Assembly: GCF_004421185.1 (NCBI RefSeq)
Contig: NZ_LXQB01000003.1
Span: forward strand, 1-46,532
Reading direction: 5' to 3'
Length of the DNA stretch: 46,532 nucleotides
DNA from: Methylacidiphilum sp. Yel
GTDB lineage: Bacteria; Verrucomicrobiota; Verrucomicrobiia; Methylacidiphilales; Methylacidiphilaceae
Under the pieces are notes generated by a model. The model did not search any database, was not told the origin of the DNA, and worked only from the letters and a program-made list of their open reading frames with translations. This document shows, piece after piece, positions 36,285-45,003 of this stretch (the stretch's first letter is position 1; each line of letters opens with the position of its first letter). Both the position numbers and the translations under genes were made by a program.

Positions 36285-37685
36285 ATGGATACGTTTGATG
36301 TATGCGTCATTGGATCTGGCCCTGGTGGCTATGTTGCCGCCATTCGTGCCGCTCAGCTTGGCTTGAATGTGGCAATTATTGAAAAAGACAAGACCCTTGG
36401 AGGTACCTGCCTGAATGTGGGATGTATTCCGAGTAAAGCTCTTCTTTCTCTTTCTGAATATTACTATTTTGCCAAGACAAAGTTTGCTGAAAATGGATTG
36501 CTCGTTGAAAATCTCCGCTTCGATCTCGATAAACTCATGAAGAAAAAAGACCAAGTCGTCCATAAGCTAGTCAAGGGAGTGGATTTTCTCATGAAGAAAA
36601 ACGGGATTGAAGTATTTCATGGGATAGGATCGCTTGTAGATCCCCAAACGGTTGTCATAGCCGAAGAAAATGGAAAAGAACATAGAATTAAAGCTAAAAA
36701 TATTATCCTTGCGACAGGTAGTGCACCAGCTTCTCTGTCTTTTTTGCCTTCCTATAACGATCAGATCGTGGATAGCACCTCGGCCCTTCAGTTTAGTTCT
36801 GTTCCCAGAAGTATGGCTGTTATAGGTGCTGGAGCTGTTGGATTGGAGCTAGGATCTGTGTGGAGTAGACTTGGATCCAAGGTTTATGTTATAGAGCTTT
36901 TGCCAAGAATATGTCCATTGATGGATCATTCCGTATCCAGCACTTTAGAAACCTTTCTTCGAAATCAAGGAATAGAATTTTTTCTCAATACTAAAATCAT
37001 CTCTGCAACGAGCAATACAAACGAAGTCTTACTTGAATTAGTTTCAGGATCCAAGACCTACTCGCTTAGTGTGGAAAAAGTGCTCGTAGCCGTAGGGAGA
37101 ATTCCTTATACTCATGGGTTGAATCTGCAACAAATAGGCATCAGTACTACAAAGAAAGGCAGTGTAGAGGTCAATGCATGGTGGCAGACCAATTTTGCCC
37201 ATATCTATGCAATTGGCGATTTAATAGAAGGGCCAATGCTTGCTCATAGAGCTCAACTAGAAGGAATAGCGGTCGCTGAAATCATTGCTGGGCTTCGATC
37301 CCCACAACTGAACTATGCGCTCATCCCCTCTATTATTTATACCTCTCCTGAGGCGGGAGGAATTGGCTTTACAGAAGAAGAATTGCAAGCAGCTAAAAGA
37401 GACTATAAAAAGGGTGTATCGAAGTTCTCTTTTAATGGAAGGGCGTTGGCCGGGGATGTCGGCGAAGGATTTGTAAAAATTTTGGTGGATGCCAAAAGTG
37501 ATAAGATTTTGGGAATCCATGGAGTGGGGCCAGTTATCTCCGAGCTCATTTCAATGTCGACCCCATTGTTTTTAAGAAAGGTTAGCGGGGTGGATTTCGT
37601 AAGCCTGCCATTAGCGCATCCTACGCTTTCTGAAGTGCTTCGTGAAGCAGCTCTTGATGCCTATAAGCGGTCGATTCATTCGTAG
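36285..37685 (+). CDS. lpd: Dihydrolipoyl dehydrogenase (E3)
   Basis: Lpd reoxidises the dihydrolipoyl arm and passes electrons to NAD+. The 466-residue flavoprotein has the FAD dinucleotide fold VIGSGPGGYVAAIRAAQLG, the redox-active disulfide in GGTCLNVGCIPSKALL (cysteines 42 and 47), the NAD-binding fold AVIGAGAVGLELGSVWSRLG, AIGDLIEGPMLAHRA, and the C-terminal histidine-glutamate pair in LPLAHPTLSEVLREA. Length is normal. It lies 27 bases after sucB and can also serve other lipoyl enzymes. Its 3' end overlaps the convergent alr gene by ten bases. Confidence 0.98.
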   Translation: MDTFDVCVIGSGPGGYVAAIRAAQLGLNVAIIEKDKTLGGTCLNVGCIPSKALLSLSEYYYFAKTKFAENGLLVENLRFDLDKLMKKKDQVVHKLVKGVDFLMKKNGIEVFHGIGSLVDPQTVVIAEENGKEHRIKAKNIILATGSAPASLSFLPSYNDQIVDSTSALQFSSVPRSMAVIGAGAVGLELGSVWSRLGSKVYVIELLPRICPLMDHSVSSTLETFLRNQGIEFFLNTKIISATSNTNEVLLELVSGSKTYSLSVEKVLVAVGRIPYTHGLNLQQIGISTTKKGSVEVNAWWQTNFAHIYAIGDLIEGPMLAHRAQLEGIAVAEIIAGLRSPQLNYALIPSIIYTSPEAGGIGFTEEELQAAKRDYKKGVSKFSFNGRALAGDVGEGFVKILVDAKSDKILGIHGVGPVISELISMSTPLFLRKVSGVDFVSLPLAHPTLSEVLREAALDAYKRSIHS

Positions 37686-38845
37686 TAATGCACGGAAGCA
37701 TTGGAGCGGGAAAGAAAATGCCGATACTGTCTTGGAATGTTGGAATGGATATTCGTGAGTATTTCATAGGAAATTGTTCCAGCAAGCTTGGCCAGTTCGT
37801 CAGCATTAATGGATTCTTTTCCTTGCGTACCAATCAATACCGCCTCCTCCCCAATTTTACATGAAGACAGTTCGCTGATATCCACCATGATCTGGTTCAT
37901 TGTAACCGCTCCACGGACTGGACATCTTTTTCCTTTGATCAGCACAAAGGCTTTATTAGAAAGCGACCGGAGATAGCCATCGCCATAACCGATGGAAAGC
38001 ACGGCGATCTTAGAAGGTTTTTTAAGCCTGTAAGTTGACCCATAGCTGATTGGATGGTTTTTGGGAAGCTCTTTTATTAGCACGACTTTGCATTTCCAAC
38101 TCATAATTGGTTTAAGAAGCGTTCGTAGGAATGACATGGGGGCTAGTCCATAAAGGGCAAGACCAATCCGTACATAATCGCAAGCATACACACTTTTCCG
38201 CCATAAAGCCGCGCTATTAGCAACATGAATGGGAAGGCCTTTGAAATGCTCCTTTAATTTTAATAGCTCAAGCCACTGCTTTTCCGTCGCTTCTATATCC
38301 GTATCTGCCTGGGAAAAATGAGTGCACACTGCACCGATACAGACAGAAGAAAGTTTTTTTATTTTTTCCATCTCTTTAACAAAATTTGAAGGGATAAACC
38401 CAAGTCTTCCCATCCCTGTATCTATTTTAAGATGGATAATTGCCTTTTTGCCTAAATGTTCTGCTGCTTGATTGAGCCATTTTGCCTCATTGAATGAAGA
38501 GACAACTACCCAGGCATTATTGGCGATCACAAGTGGAGCTTCAGGAGGCAAGATAGGACATAAGATTAATAAAGGATTTTGGATACCGGCATTTCTCAGT
38601 TCAATAACCTCATCGACGTTGTTGATTCCAAGAACTTCGATTCCAGATTGCACAAGTTCTCTGGATATAGGAACAAGGCCATGCCCATAGGCATCAGACT
38701 TAACAACAGCAATAATTTTTGTTTTTTTTGGAATCCTCTTTCTTGCCACGCGGATATTAAAGCGCAAAGCCTGCCCATCAATTTCTACCCAACTACGAGG
38801 CAGGGGGGCAGCCGAAAAAAAAGAATAGTAATTCTTATAGCTCAT
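37676..38845 (-). CDS. alr: Alanine racemase
   Basis: Alanine racemase supplies D-alanine for peptidoglycan using pyridoxal phosphate. The 389-residue protein begins SWVEIDGQALRFNIRVAR and has the PLP lysine in AVVKSDAYGHGLVPI (lysine 49). HLKIDTGMGRLGF, HVANSAALW, YVRIGLALYGLAP, and the second catalytic region ISYGSTYRLKKPSKIAVLSI with the tyrosine in GYGDGYLRSL complete the set. The C-terminal RCPVRGAVTMNQIMVDIS is also typical. It follows tsaB by 7 bases in a minus-strand cluster. Its last codons overlap the end of lpd. Confidence 0.97.
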   Translation of the reverse strand: MSYKNYYSFFSAAPLPRSWVEIDGQALRFNIRVARKRIPKKTKIIAVVKSDAYGHGLVPISRELVQSGIEVLGINNVDEVIELRNAGIQNPLLILCPILPPEAPLVIANNAWVVVSSFNEAKWLNQAAEHLGKKAIIHLKIDTGMGRLGFIPSNFVKEMEKIKKLSSVCIGAVCTHFSQADTDIEATEKQWLELLKLKEHFKGLPIHVANSAALWRKSVYACDYVRIGLALYGLAPMSFLRTLLKPIMSWKCKVVLIKELPKNHPISYGSTYRLKKPSKIAVLSIGYGDGYLRSLSNKAFVLIKGKRCPVRGAVTMNQIMVDISELSSCKIGEEAVLIGTQGKESINADELAKLAGTISYEILTNIHSNIPRQYRHFLSRSNASVHYYE

Positions 38846-38852
38846 TTTATTA

Positions 38853-39428
38853 TTAAACAGGGCCTCTTAAATAGATAGGTTCTGGGAAAGGGGTGTTATC
38901 AAATGGAGGACAATTTTCTGGAAGTAGAAAAAAGTCTTCGGCTCTTGGAAAAACTTGAGGCATGTTGTCATGTAGGGCTTCTGGACTAACTGCTAAATCT
39001 ACCGTTTTGATTATTTCTGTTAGTTTTTTTTGCTCAATAAGATAAGGCCCTTTGACGAGTTTACCATAAGAAAAGAGAGAACAAAAAAGTTCGCCTCGCC
39101 TGGCATCAGAAAATATTCCTAAGGAAGGAATATGAGAAAATTGAAGGCCTATAGACCATATGCTTGGAATGGAAAGAATTGAGGCGTTTTTGGCTATGCT
39201 GATTCCTTGTGCGGCTGCAATGCCTACCCGGATAGAGGAAAAAGATCCTGGTCCTGTCCCAACAAAGATCTTTTCGATCTTCAAAGAGGCCAAATTTAAT
39301 TTTTCCAGACAATCAAATAGGGAAGAAAAATGGCGTTTGCCTTTAAAATACGAGCGCCAGACAACATGGTGATTTTCTGCCAAAGCCACGCTGCCCATTT
39401 CTGAAGAGGTATCAATCGAAAGGATCAT
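38853..39428 (-). CDS. tsaB: tRNA threonylcarbamoyladenosine biosynthesis protein TsaB
   Basis: TsaB forms a complex with TsaD and TsaE that adds threonylcarbamoyl to A37 of ANN-decoding tRNAs. The 191-residue protein has the ASKHA-fold start MILSIDTSSEMGSVALAEN, RHFSSLFDCLEKL, and the family hallmark FVGTGPGSFSSIRVGIAAAQ. SDARRGELFCSLF follows later. It lacks the metal-binding HxxxH of TsaD, as expected. It is 47 bases after tsaE and 7 before alr. tsaD itself is not in the window. Confidence 0.95.
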   Translation of the reverse strand: MILSIDTSSEMGSVALAENHHVVWRSYFKGKRHFSSLFDCLEKLNLASLKIEKIFVGTGPGSFSSIRVGIAAAQGISIAKNASILSIPSIWSIGLQFSHIPSLGIFSDARRGELFCSLFSYGKLVKGPYLIEQKKLTEIIKTVDLAVSPEALHDNMPQVFPRAEDFFLLPENCPPFDNTPFPEPIYLRGPV

Positions 39429-39475
39429 AAAGTTATAGGAAGGAATAGGGAGGTTCTAACATAACAAATGAGGGA

Positions 39476-39901
39476 TCAACGAATGCGTTTAATTTTTCTT
39501 TCATTTTGGGCAATGATTGTAATTTCCCAATACTGGGTCCAAGAAGGTAATAGTTTTTCTATTTTTTGAGGCCATTCCACAAAACAAATAGCTTCTCCAT
39601 ACAAGATTTCTTCCAAATAATGAGATAAGCTAGGAGGCAGGTTTTCTACTCGGTACAAGTCAATATGAAAAATATCGAACTTTTCTCCTTTATAACAGTG
39701 GACTAAACTAAAAGTAGGACTCGTAACTTCGCCTTTAAAACCTAAAGCAAGAGCAGCGCCTTTGACAAGTTGGGTCTTACCCGATCCTAACTCGCCGATC
39801 AATGCAAACACTTCTCCCCCCTGGCAGGGTTTTACCAGTTCTTTGGCAAAATTAATAGTCTCCTCTGGACTTTTGGAAATGATCGAAGCCTCTGTATCCA
39901 T
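39476..39901 (-). CDS. tsaE: tRNA threonylcarbamoyladenosine biosynthesis ATPase TsaE
   Basis: TsaE is the ATPase partner of TsaB and TsaD in t6A tRNA modification. From the ATG at 39901 the product is 141 residues with ISKSPEETINFAKELVKP at its start, Walker A ALIGELGSGKTQLVKGAAL, GEVTSPTFSLVHCYKG, and the HIDLYRVEN and GEAICFVEWPQKIE segments. These are the standard TsaE landmarks. A TTG (39940) and an ATG (39922) upstream are possible but would extend the overlap. Even the chosen start lies inside the 3' end of thiL, giving a 50-base overlap in another frame. Confidence 0.94.
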   Translation of the reverse strand: MDTEASIISKSPEETINFAKELVKPCQGGEVFALIGELGSGKTQLVKGAALALGFKGEVTSPTFSLVHCYKGEKFDIFHIDLYRVENLPPSLSHYLEEILYGEAICFVEWPQKIEKLLPSWTQYWEITIIAQNERKIKRIR

Positions 39902-40799
39902 CCTGAAATTCCATTTTTCCATTTTTGCTAAAAGTTCCAATTTTTTTTATAGGAACCTCAAAAGGCCAATTTTTTATAAGATTTATTTCTTTTTCTTTTG
40001 CGACAGAAAAAAGCAATTCGTAGTCTTCCCCATCGGTTAAGGCATTGTGAAGGCCATAATTTTTTCGCACTGGAATTGCCTCATAATCGATTTCAAAGCC
40101 AATATTGGAAGCTTTTGCCATTCTTGGTAAATCGGTGGCCAAACCATCACTTAGATCCATCATCGCCTTTGCCCATTGGCCTTTGGCAAGCCATTGGCCT
40201 TCTTTTATTCTGGGAATAAATAATAGATGGTGCCCAGAATCATAGCTGCCTCCAAGAACTCCTGTAACAAACAAAGCGTCTCCATCTTCTGCTCCTGATC
40301 TCAATATTGGCTTATAGCCATCGGTTTTTCCCCATACCGTCACTACAAGAAAAAGTTGGTTTGACTCAGTGGTTTCTCCTCCAATAAGATCCGTTCCGAT
40401 AGCACGAGCCAAATCAGTCAATCCCTTATAAAGTTGCTTTATTTTTTCTACTTTCTCTGTTCTGTTAACTCCAAGGCATATGAGGGCATAGAGCGGTTCT
40501 CCGCCCATAGAGGCGATGTCAGAGAGAGCCCTTGCGAGCGCTTTTCGGCCAATCCATTCTGGAGGAGTTGATGGATCAAAGTGTACATTTTCTACGGTTG
40601 CATCCATTTTGAAAAGATAATAGAGCTCTTTTTTTTCTGTTTGGATTACTGCACAGTCTTCTGCTGTGGAAGCTATCACTTCTCTTTTGCTTTTTCCCCA
40701 CCCTTCAACAAGAAGACTGATGAGCTGCTCTTCGCTGAGATCAGAAACAAGAGATTCCGATGTTAAAGAAAATGAGGTATTGGTTTTCTTACTTTGCAC
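39852..40799 (-). CDS. thiL: Thiamine-monophosphate kinase ThiL
   Basis: ThiL phosphorylates thiamine monophosphate to thiamine diphosphate, the last step of cofactor synthesis. The protein shows LSEEQLISLLVEGWGKSKRE, the metal-binding acid in TAEDCAVIQTEKKELYYL, KMDATVENVHFDPSTPPEWI, KALARALSDIASMGGEPLYA, IGGETTESNQLFL, and the C-terminal MDLSDGLATDLPRMAKAS and LTDGEDYELLF. A GTG at 40799 with GGGGA six bases upstream gives 315 residues, the usual size. A TTG at 40889 would add 30 poorly supported residues and overlap the upstream CPBP gene. The 3' end overlaps tsaE. Confidence 0.93.
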   Translation of the reverse strand: MQSKKTNTSFSLTSESLVSDLSEEQLISLLVEGWGKSKREVIASTAEDCAVIQTEKKELYYLFKMDATVENVHFDPSTPPEWIGRKALARALSDIASMGGEPLYALICLGVNRTEKVEKIKQLYKGLTDLARAIGTDLIGGETTESNQLFLVVTVWGKTDGYKPILRSGAEDGDALFVTGVLGGSYDSGHHLLFIPRIKEGQWLAKGQWAKAMMDLSDGLATDLPRMAKASNIGFEIDYEAIPVRKNYGLHNALTDGEDYELLFSVAKEKEINLIKNWPFEVPIKKIGTFSKNGKMEFQDGYRGFDHFQKSRGDY

Positions 40800-40881
40800 T
40801 ATTGATCCCCAAAAGTAACAGGATTTTAGCTTTAATTTCTTAAAAATGTCATAATCGGGGTCTAAAGAGTCAATAGTTTCT

Positions 40882-41661
40882 TTAACCAAATTTTGCTAAA
40901 AGAAGAAGGCATGCTGTAAAACCATTGAACCAGAAATGAATGGCCATAGAGAGGATCAAACAACCACTGAATTCATAAACGGCTGCTAATATCATGCCAA
41001 AGATAAAAAGAGGGAGAAAAGTGATCCAATGAATGTGGAGTAAAGCAAAGATAAGGCCACTCAAGACTATGGCACTTCTTTTTGTAAGGTGACTTCTAAA
41101 AAATTGATAAAGAAATCCCCTGAAAAGAAGCTCTTCTCCAATAGGAGCCGCCACAAGAATTAAAGTTAAAAGAACGGCAATTTCACTGGGCTTTGAGGCA
41201 TGTAAGAAAAGATCAACGGCGGGCTGTCTTGGAACGGGAAGATGGAGTGCTTTCCCAATATTCTCACTGAGTCCAGCAATCATTTGAAGGGGTAGGTAGG
41301 CAGAAAGACATATCCAAAAACTGAGGATGGCAATTTCCCATGGATTAAACTGAGAGAGCCCTAAGAAATCTGAAAGAGTATACCCATGAAAACGGACCAA
41401 AAGGACAATAAGAATAATAGAAAAAATGCTCAATCCAGCAGCGACACCAAGCAAGATGCCTGTGAGAAGAAAGAGACATACGGCAACAAGTTCCAACCAG
41501 CTAAAAGGAATTGGAAGAAATTCTCTAAAGGGAGCAAAATCGGTTTTTTTCCACCGGTAAAGAAAAATCCCCATTGCCAGATCCGCCAGAAGGGTAAGCA
41601 ATAGGAAGCCAAGGATCAGTGGCTTATAATGAACAATGAGTCTTTGAGTTAGTTCATCCAC
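40882..41661 (-). CDS. CPBP family intramembrane metalloprotease
   Basis: The 259-residue membrane protein belongs to the CAAX-protease/bacteriocin-processing (CPBP, Abi) family. Motif 1 is PIGEELLFRGFLYQFF (the EExxxR pair), motif 2 is GLIFALLHIHWITFL (FxxxH), and motif 3 is AIHFWFNGFTA (HxxxN). These catalytic residues sit among about seven membrane helices. Bacterial members are linked to peptide processing, secretion and self-immunity, but substrates are seldom known. It lies upstream of thiL and downstream of sppA, all on the minus strand, so it is probably part of a long transcript. Confidence 0.9.
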   Translation of the reverse strand: MDELTQRLIVHYKPLILGFLLLTLLADLAMGIFLYRWKKTDFAPFREFLPIPFSWLELVAVCLFLLTGILLGVAAGLSIFSIILIVLLVRFHGYTLSDFLGLSQFNPWEIAILSFWICLSAYLPLQMIAGLSENIGKALHLPVPRQPAVDLFLHASKPSEIAVLLTLILVAAPIGEELLFRGFLYQFFRSHLTKRSAIVLSGLIFALLHIHWITFLPLFIFGMILAAVYEFSGCLILSMAIHFWFNGFTACLLLLAKFG

Positions 41662-41768
41662 GTTTTGTTATCCTACTCTTTGTTGCAAGCATTATGCCTA
41701 AAGCAAGCTAGGCAGTCTAGTTTCTTGAATTATCTATCCTTTTGAAAATTTCAACGTTAGATACACAT

Positions 41769-41791
41769 GGAATGGTTCCTAGGAGCATTCC
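41769..41791. other. Stem-loop between sppA and the CPBP protease gene
   Basis: GGAATG and CATTCC arms enclose a loop with internal TTCC/GGAG complementarity. It lies about 35 bases past the sppA stop on the minus strand. No T tract follows, so a terminator or an RNA-processing site are both only possibilities. Confidence 0.35.
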
Positions 41792-41825
41792 ACGGTCTTT
41801 GTTAAAAACAAACTTTCAGCCTTTA

Positions 41826-42818
41826 TTAATTCAAACCAAAAGCTTGAGGATAAAGATAGTATAGGTGTCCAGAAGATATTGGCCATTGCAACGGTTGGGG
41901 GCTCAGGTTGATATTTGGGATCATTTCCTTGGAAAAAAGGCGAAACAAATTAGAAAATTTAAAGGGAGGAACATAACGAATGAGCCGAGCGGATGGAACT
42001 TTAGAAAGCTCTTTGCATTTGTTAAAAGCATCTTCGAAATACCCAAGGCCATCGATCAGCCCATTTTTTAAAGCATCTTGCCCCATGAAAATTCGGCCAT
42101 CGGCAAGGTTGTTCTTCAGCTTATTGATATCCATGTGTCTTTCTTTGGCTACTATGGACACAAACTTATTATAGGTTTCATCGATTAATCCTTGGATAAA
42201 AGCTTGTTCTTCTGGGGTCATTTCTCTTGTCGGATTTAATAGGTCTTTCATTTTCCCTGACTTAAATGTGAGGGCTTTTATTCCGACTTTTTCCATTAAA
42301 TCTTTGACGAGGAAGGATTCCATAATGACTCCAATGCTGCCAGTGATCGTCAGATCATTAGCCATAAGATAGCTGCCACCCACCGCCGAGTAATAGCCCC
42401 CAGAAGCCGCCATGGACTCCATATAGATCACCACTGGTTTTACATTACGAGTTAATCGGATTTCATGATAAATGACATCGCTAGCGTTAACTTCTCCTCC
42501 AGGGGAATTAATGGCAACAATGATTCCTTTGACTTTTTTATCTTCTCGGGCTGCCTTCAGTTGCACTTTCATGTCTTCGACAGTGTTTTGAGTAAACGTT
42601 CCTCCTTCATCCTGACTAATCAGTCCCCGAAGATGGATTAGAGCAATTTTAACATCTTTCATGGCAAAATCACCGCCCACAAACTCTTCCTCTAGAGCGA
42701 GCGGAGCGGATGGTGCCTTTTTGGTTTGTAAAATGGATATAAAAATAAGATTCAAAAGCAGGCTAAAACATAAAATTAAAATTAAAAACACGCTAAAACA
42801 GCCACCTTTCTTATTCAT
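41826..42818 (-). CDS. sppA: Signal peptide peptidase SppA (short, 36-kDa type)
   Basis: SppA is a membrane-anchored serine protease that breaks down cleaved signal peptides. The 330-residue protein has an N-terminal membrane helix (about residues 9-30) and a single ClpP-like domain. IALIHLRGLIS is followed by IIVAINSPGGEVNAS, the nucleophile serine in IYMESMAASGGYYSAVGG, LTITGSIGVIME, and the general-base lysine in TFKSGKMKDLLNPTREMTPE. The short single-domain form, like Bacillus SppA, must work as an oligomer. It lies between metG and the CPBP protease, so two membrane proteases are neighbours. Confidence 0.95.
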   Translation of the reverse strand: MNKKGGCFSVFLILILCFSLLLNLIFISILQTKKAPSAPLALEEEFVGGDFAMKDVKIALIHLRGLISQDEGGTFTQNTVEDMKVQLKAAREDKKVKGIIVAINSPGGEVNASDVIYHEIRLTRNVKPVVIYMESMAASGGYYSAVGGSYLMANDLTITGSIGVIMESFLVKDLMEKVGIKALTFKSGKMKDLLNPTREMTPEEQAFIQGLIDETYNKFVSIVAKERHMDINKLKNNLADGRIFMGQDALKNGLIDGLGYFEDAFNKCKELSKVPSARLIRYVPPFKFSNLFRLFSKEMIPNINLSPQPLQWPISSGHLYYLYPQAFGLN

Positions 42819-42888
42819 AGTGCCAATCCTTCTCTGTGCTCAGAGTAAATCATTTCCTCCGTTCTGCAATATTAAAATAAATAAGTAG

Positions 42889-44418
42889 CTATTCATTGCC
42901 TTGCTGTGGGATTCTTGGAAATAAAGGAAAAGGAGCATTGATTGTTTTCCCTGCTAAATCCATGGAATAGAAAGCATCATACAATGGAAAGTTCTCTTTT
43001 CCAATATTTAAAAGCGAGAGTATTTTCTCACTGGTCTCCGGCATCACTGGATCAATGAGTAAAGCATATCTTTTAAGGCATGCGCAGCAGACAAAAAGAA
43101 TGCAATCGAGCTGGTGGGATTCCTTGGGGTTTTTTGCTAGGGTCCAGGGAGCGGTCGTATCGATATACCTGTTGAGTTTTTTCATATGTTGCCAGACTTC
43201 CTGGAGAGCCATCGAAATATCGTATTTATCGAAATGCTGGCAATAGCTTTCTAATAGCATGCCATTGAGCAAGTTTTTTTCTCTTTCTCCCATGAGCTTT
43301 TCAGAACAGGAGGGAATGACACCAGATCTATATTTATGGATCATTGTTGTGATTCTTTGGACAAGATTACCCAAATCATTGCAGAGATCGCTTGCATATC
43401 GGCTAGCAATTTTTTCATCAGTAAAATCGGCATCCTGCCCTAGGCCCATTTCTCTTAATAGATAATATCTAAGAGCATCGGCTCCATATAGTTGTATATA
43501 GGGCAGAGGATCGATGTAATTGCCTAATGACTTGCTCATCTTTGCTCCGCGGTTCATCCACCAGCCATGGATTAAAAAGCGGTGAGGTTGTTCTAATTCC
43601 AGAGCCTGTAGCATGACTGGCCAATAGATAGTGTGTGCAGGAATCAAGATGTCCTTTCCGATAACGTGTAATTGAGCAGGCCACCAGTTATGGCTCTCGG
43701 TCCTGGCAAAAGAAACATAGTTTAATAAGGCATCAAACCAGACGTAGGTGACGTAGTTTTCATCAAAAGGCAACGGAATGCCCCAAGAAAGTCTACTGAT
43801 CGGTCTGGATATGCACAAGTCCGAAAGGGGTTTTTCTAAAGCCCCTAAGAGCTCGTTGCGTTTAGATTTAGGAATGAGCCATTCTTCGTGAGTTTCTACA
43901 TAGTCTTTTAGCCAATTTTCGAAAAGGGATAATTTGAAAAAATAATTTGGTTCTTTGGTTTTGATGACTTCTCCATAGATTTCAGGCCATTGACCATTGA
44001 CTAAATCTTTTTCCGTAACGAATTGTTCTTGCCTTAAGCTATAGTAGCCTTCATGTTCTTTAAAATAGATAAGTCCTTTATTCGCTAGCTTTTGTAAGGC
44101 CTCTTGGACATACTGAATGTGGGAAGGATGAGTGGTGCGGGCGAAAGCATCATAGCTAATATGCAATTGATTCCAAAGCTGGACGAATTTTTCTGTTTGG
44201 ATATCGCAAAAATGTTTAACGTTTAGTTTTTCTTTTTCAGCCGAGCGCTGAACTTTCTGGCCATGTTCGTCGACACCAGTAAGGAAAAAAACTGAATCTC
44301 CCTTCTTCCTATGATACCTAGCAATAGCATCAGCCATTATTTTTTCATAGGCATGACCTAAGTGAGGGGAGCCATTGACATAATCAATGGCAGTAGTAAT
44401 AAAAAAAGGATTCGGCAT
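42889..44418 (-). CDS. metG: Methionyl-tRNA synthetase
   Basis: MetRS charges tRNA-Met. The 509-residue class I synthetase has the HIGH-type sequence DYVNGSPHLGHAYEKIMADA, FLTGVDEHGQKVQRSAEKE, and the KMSKS motif in MNRGAKMSKSLGNYIDPLP. The connective region, which in many MetRS carries zinc cysteines (YCxxCE and CPxC), reads GYYSLRQEQFVTEKDLVNGQ with no cysteines, so it is a zinc-free form. The C-terminal EMAP-like tRNA-binding domain found in some MetRS is absent. It heads the minus-strand cluster and is divergent from the HU gene. Confidence 0.97.
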   Translation of the reverse strand: MPNPFFITTAIDYVNGSPHLGHAYEKIMADAIARYHRKKGDSVFFLTGVDEHGQKVQRSAEKEKLNVKHFCDIQTEKFVQLWNQLHISYDAFARTTHPSHIQYVQEALQKLANKGLIYFKEHEGYYSLRQEQFVTEKDLVNGQWPEIYGEVIKTKEPNYFFKLSLFENWLKDYVETHEEWLIPKSKRNELLGALEKPLSDLCISRPISRLSWGIPLPFDENYVTYVWFDALLNYVSFARTESHNWWPAQLHVIGKDILIPAHTIYWPVMLQALELEQPHRFLIHGWWMNRGAKMSKSLGNYIDPLPYIQLYGADALRYYLLREMGLGQDADFTDEKIASRYASDLCNDLGNLVQRITTMIHKYRSGVIPSCSEKLMGEREKNLLNGMLLESYCQHFDKYDISMALQEVWQHMKKLNRYIDTTAPWTLAKNPKESHQLDCILFVCCACLKRYALLIDPVMPETSEKILSLLNIGKENFPLYDAFYSMDLAGKTINAPFPLFPRIPQQGNE

Positions 44419-44607
44419 ATCTGACTCTAATAATAAAATACTTTGGTTTGCTTTGTATGTATTTTTTCCTCATGAATCTTTTTCTATGAATATTCTTGAG
44501 AAAAAAGAAAATATGTTAACTTTTATTTTGATCATTATCACTTTAGGCACATAGTTAAAAGAGGGAGAAGAAGGGAAATCCTCTGGAAAAGAAGAAAGTA
44601 ATAGGAT

Positions 44608-44946
44608 ATGGGGAATTTAACAAGAAGAGATTTAGTCGTCAAGGTTGCGATGAAAACAGGTTTGCCACAACAAGAAGTGGCAAAGGTCTTTGAGGAGATC
44701 CTTGATGTTTTTATGGAAGTTTTCAAAAAAAGAGAGACGATTGAACTACGCAATTTTGGGGTTTTTGAAGTTACATTAAGAAAAGCTAGAATAGGACGCA
44801 ATCCACGAAATCCCGAGCGGGACATTCTTATACCCCCAAGAGCGGTGGTTCGATTTAAACCAGGAAAAGAAGTTAAAGGCATTCTCAATGCGATTACAAA
44901 AGATCTTCTTAAAGAGGAAGAATTAAAGAAGAAGAAAAAGACATAA
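44608..44946 (+). CDS. HU/IHF-family DNA-binding protein
   Basis: The 112-residue protein is a nucleoid-associated DNA-bending protein. It has the N-terminal helices LTRRDLVVKVAMKTGLPQQE then VAKVFEEILDVFMEVFKK, the strand signature IELRNFGVFEVTLRKARIGR and NPRNPERDILIPPRAVVRFK, which forms the arm with the intercalating proline, and the end KPGKEVKGILNAI. A lysine-rich tail (LKKKKKT) extends it about 15 residues beyond typical HU. Whether it behaves as HU or one half of IHF cannot be told. It is 57 bases before hisS in the same direction. Confidence 0.95.
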   Translation: MGNLTRRDLVVKVAMKTGLPQQEVAKVFEEILDVFMEVFKKRETIELRNFGVFEVTLRKARIGRNPRNPERDILIPPRAVVRFKPGKEVKGILNAITKDLLKEEELKKKKKT

Positions 44947-45003
44947 TTTTGCCTTTTCTTTTTTTAAAAAAACTGAGTTATTGCCTCTAAGCTATTTTGT
45001 TTT

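Noticed and set aside
41769-41791. Terminator after sppA
   Set aside because: The stem-loop is not followed by a T tract on the minus strand.
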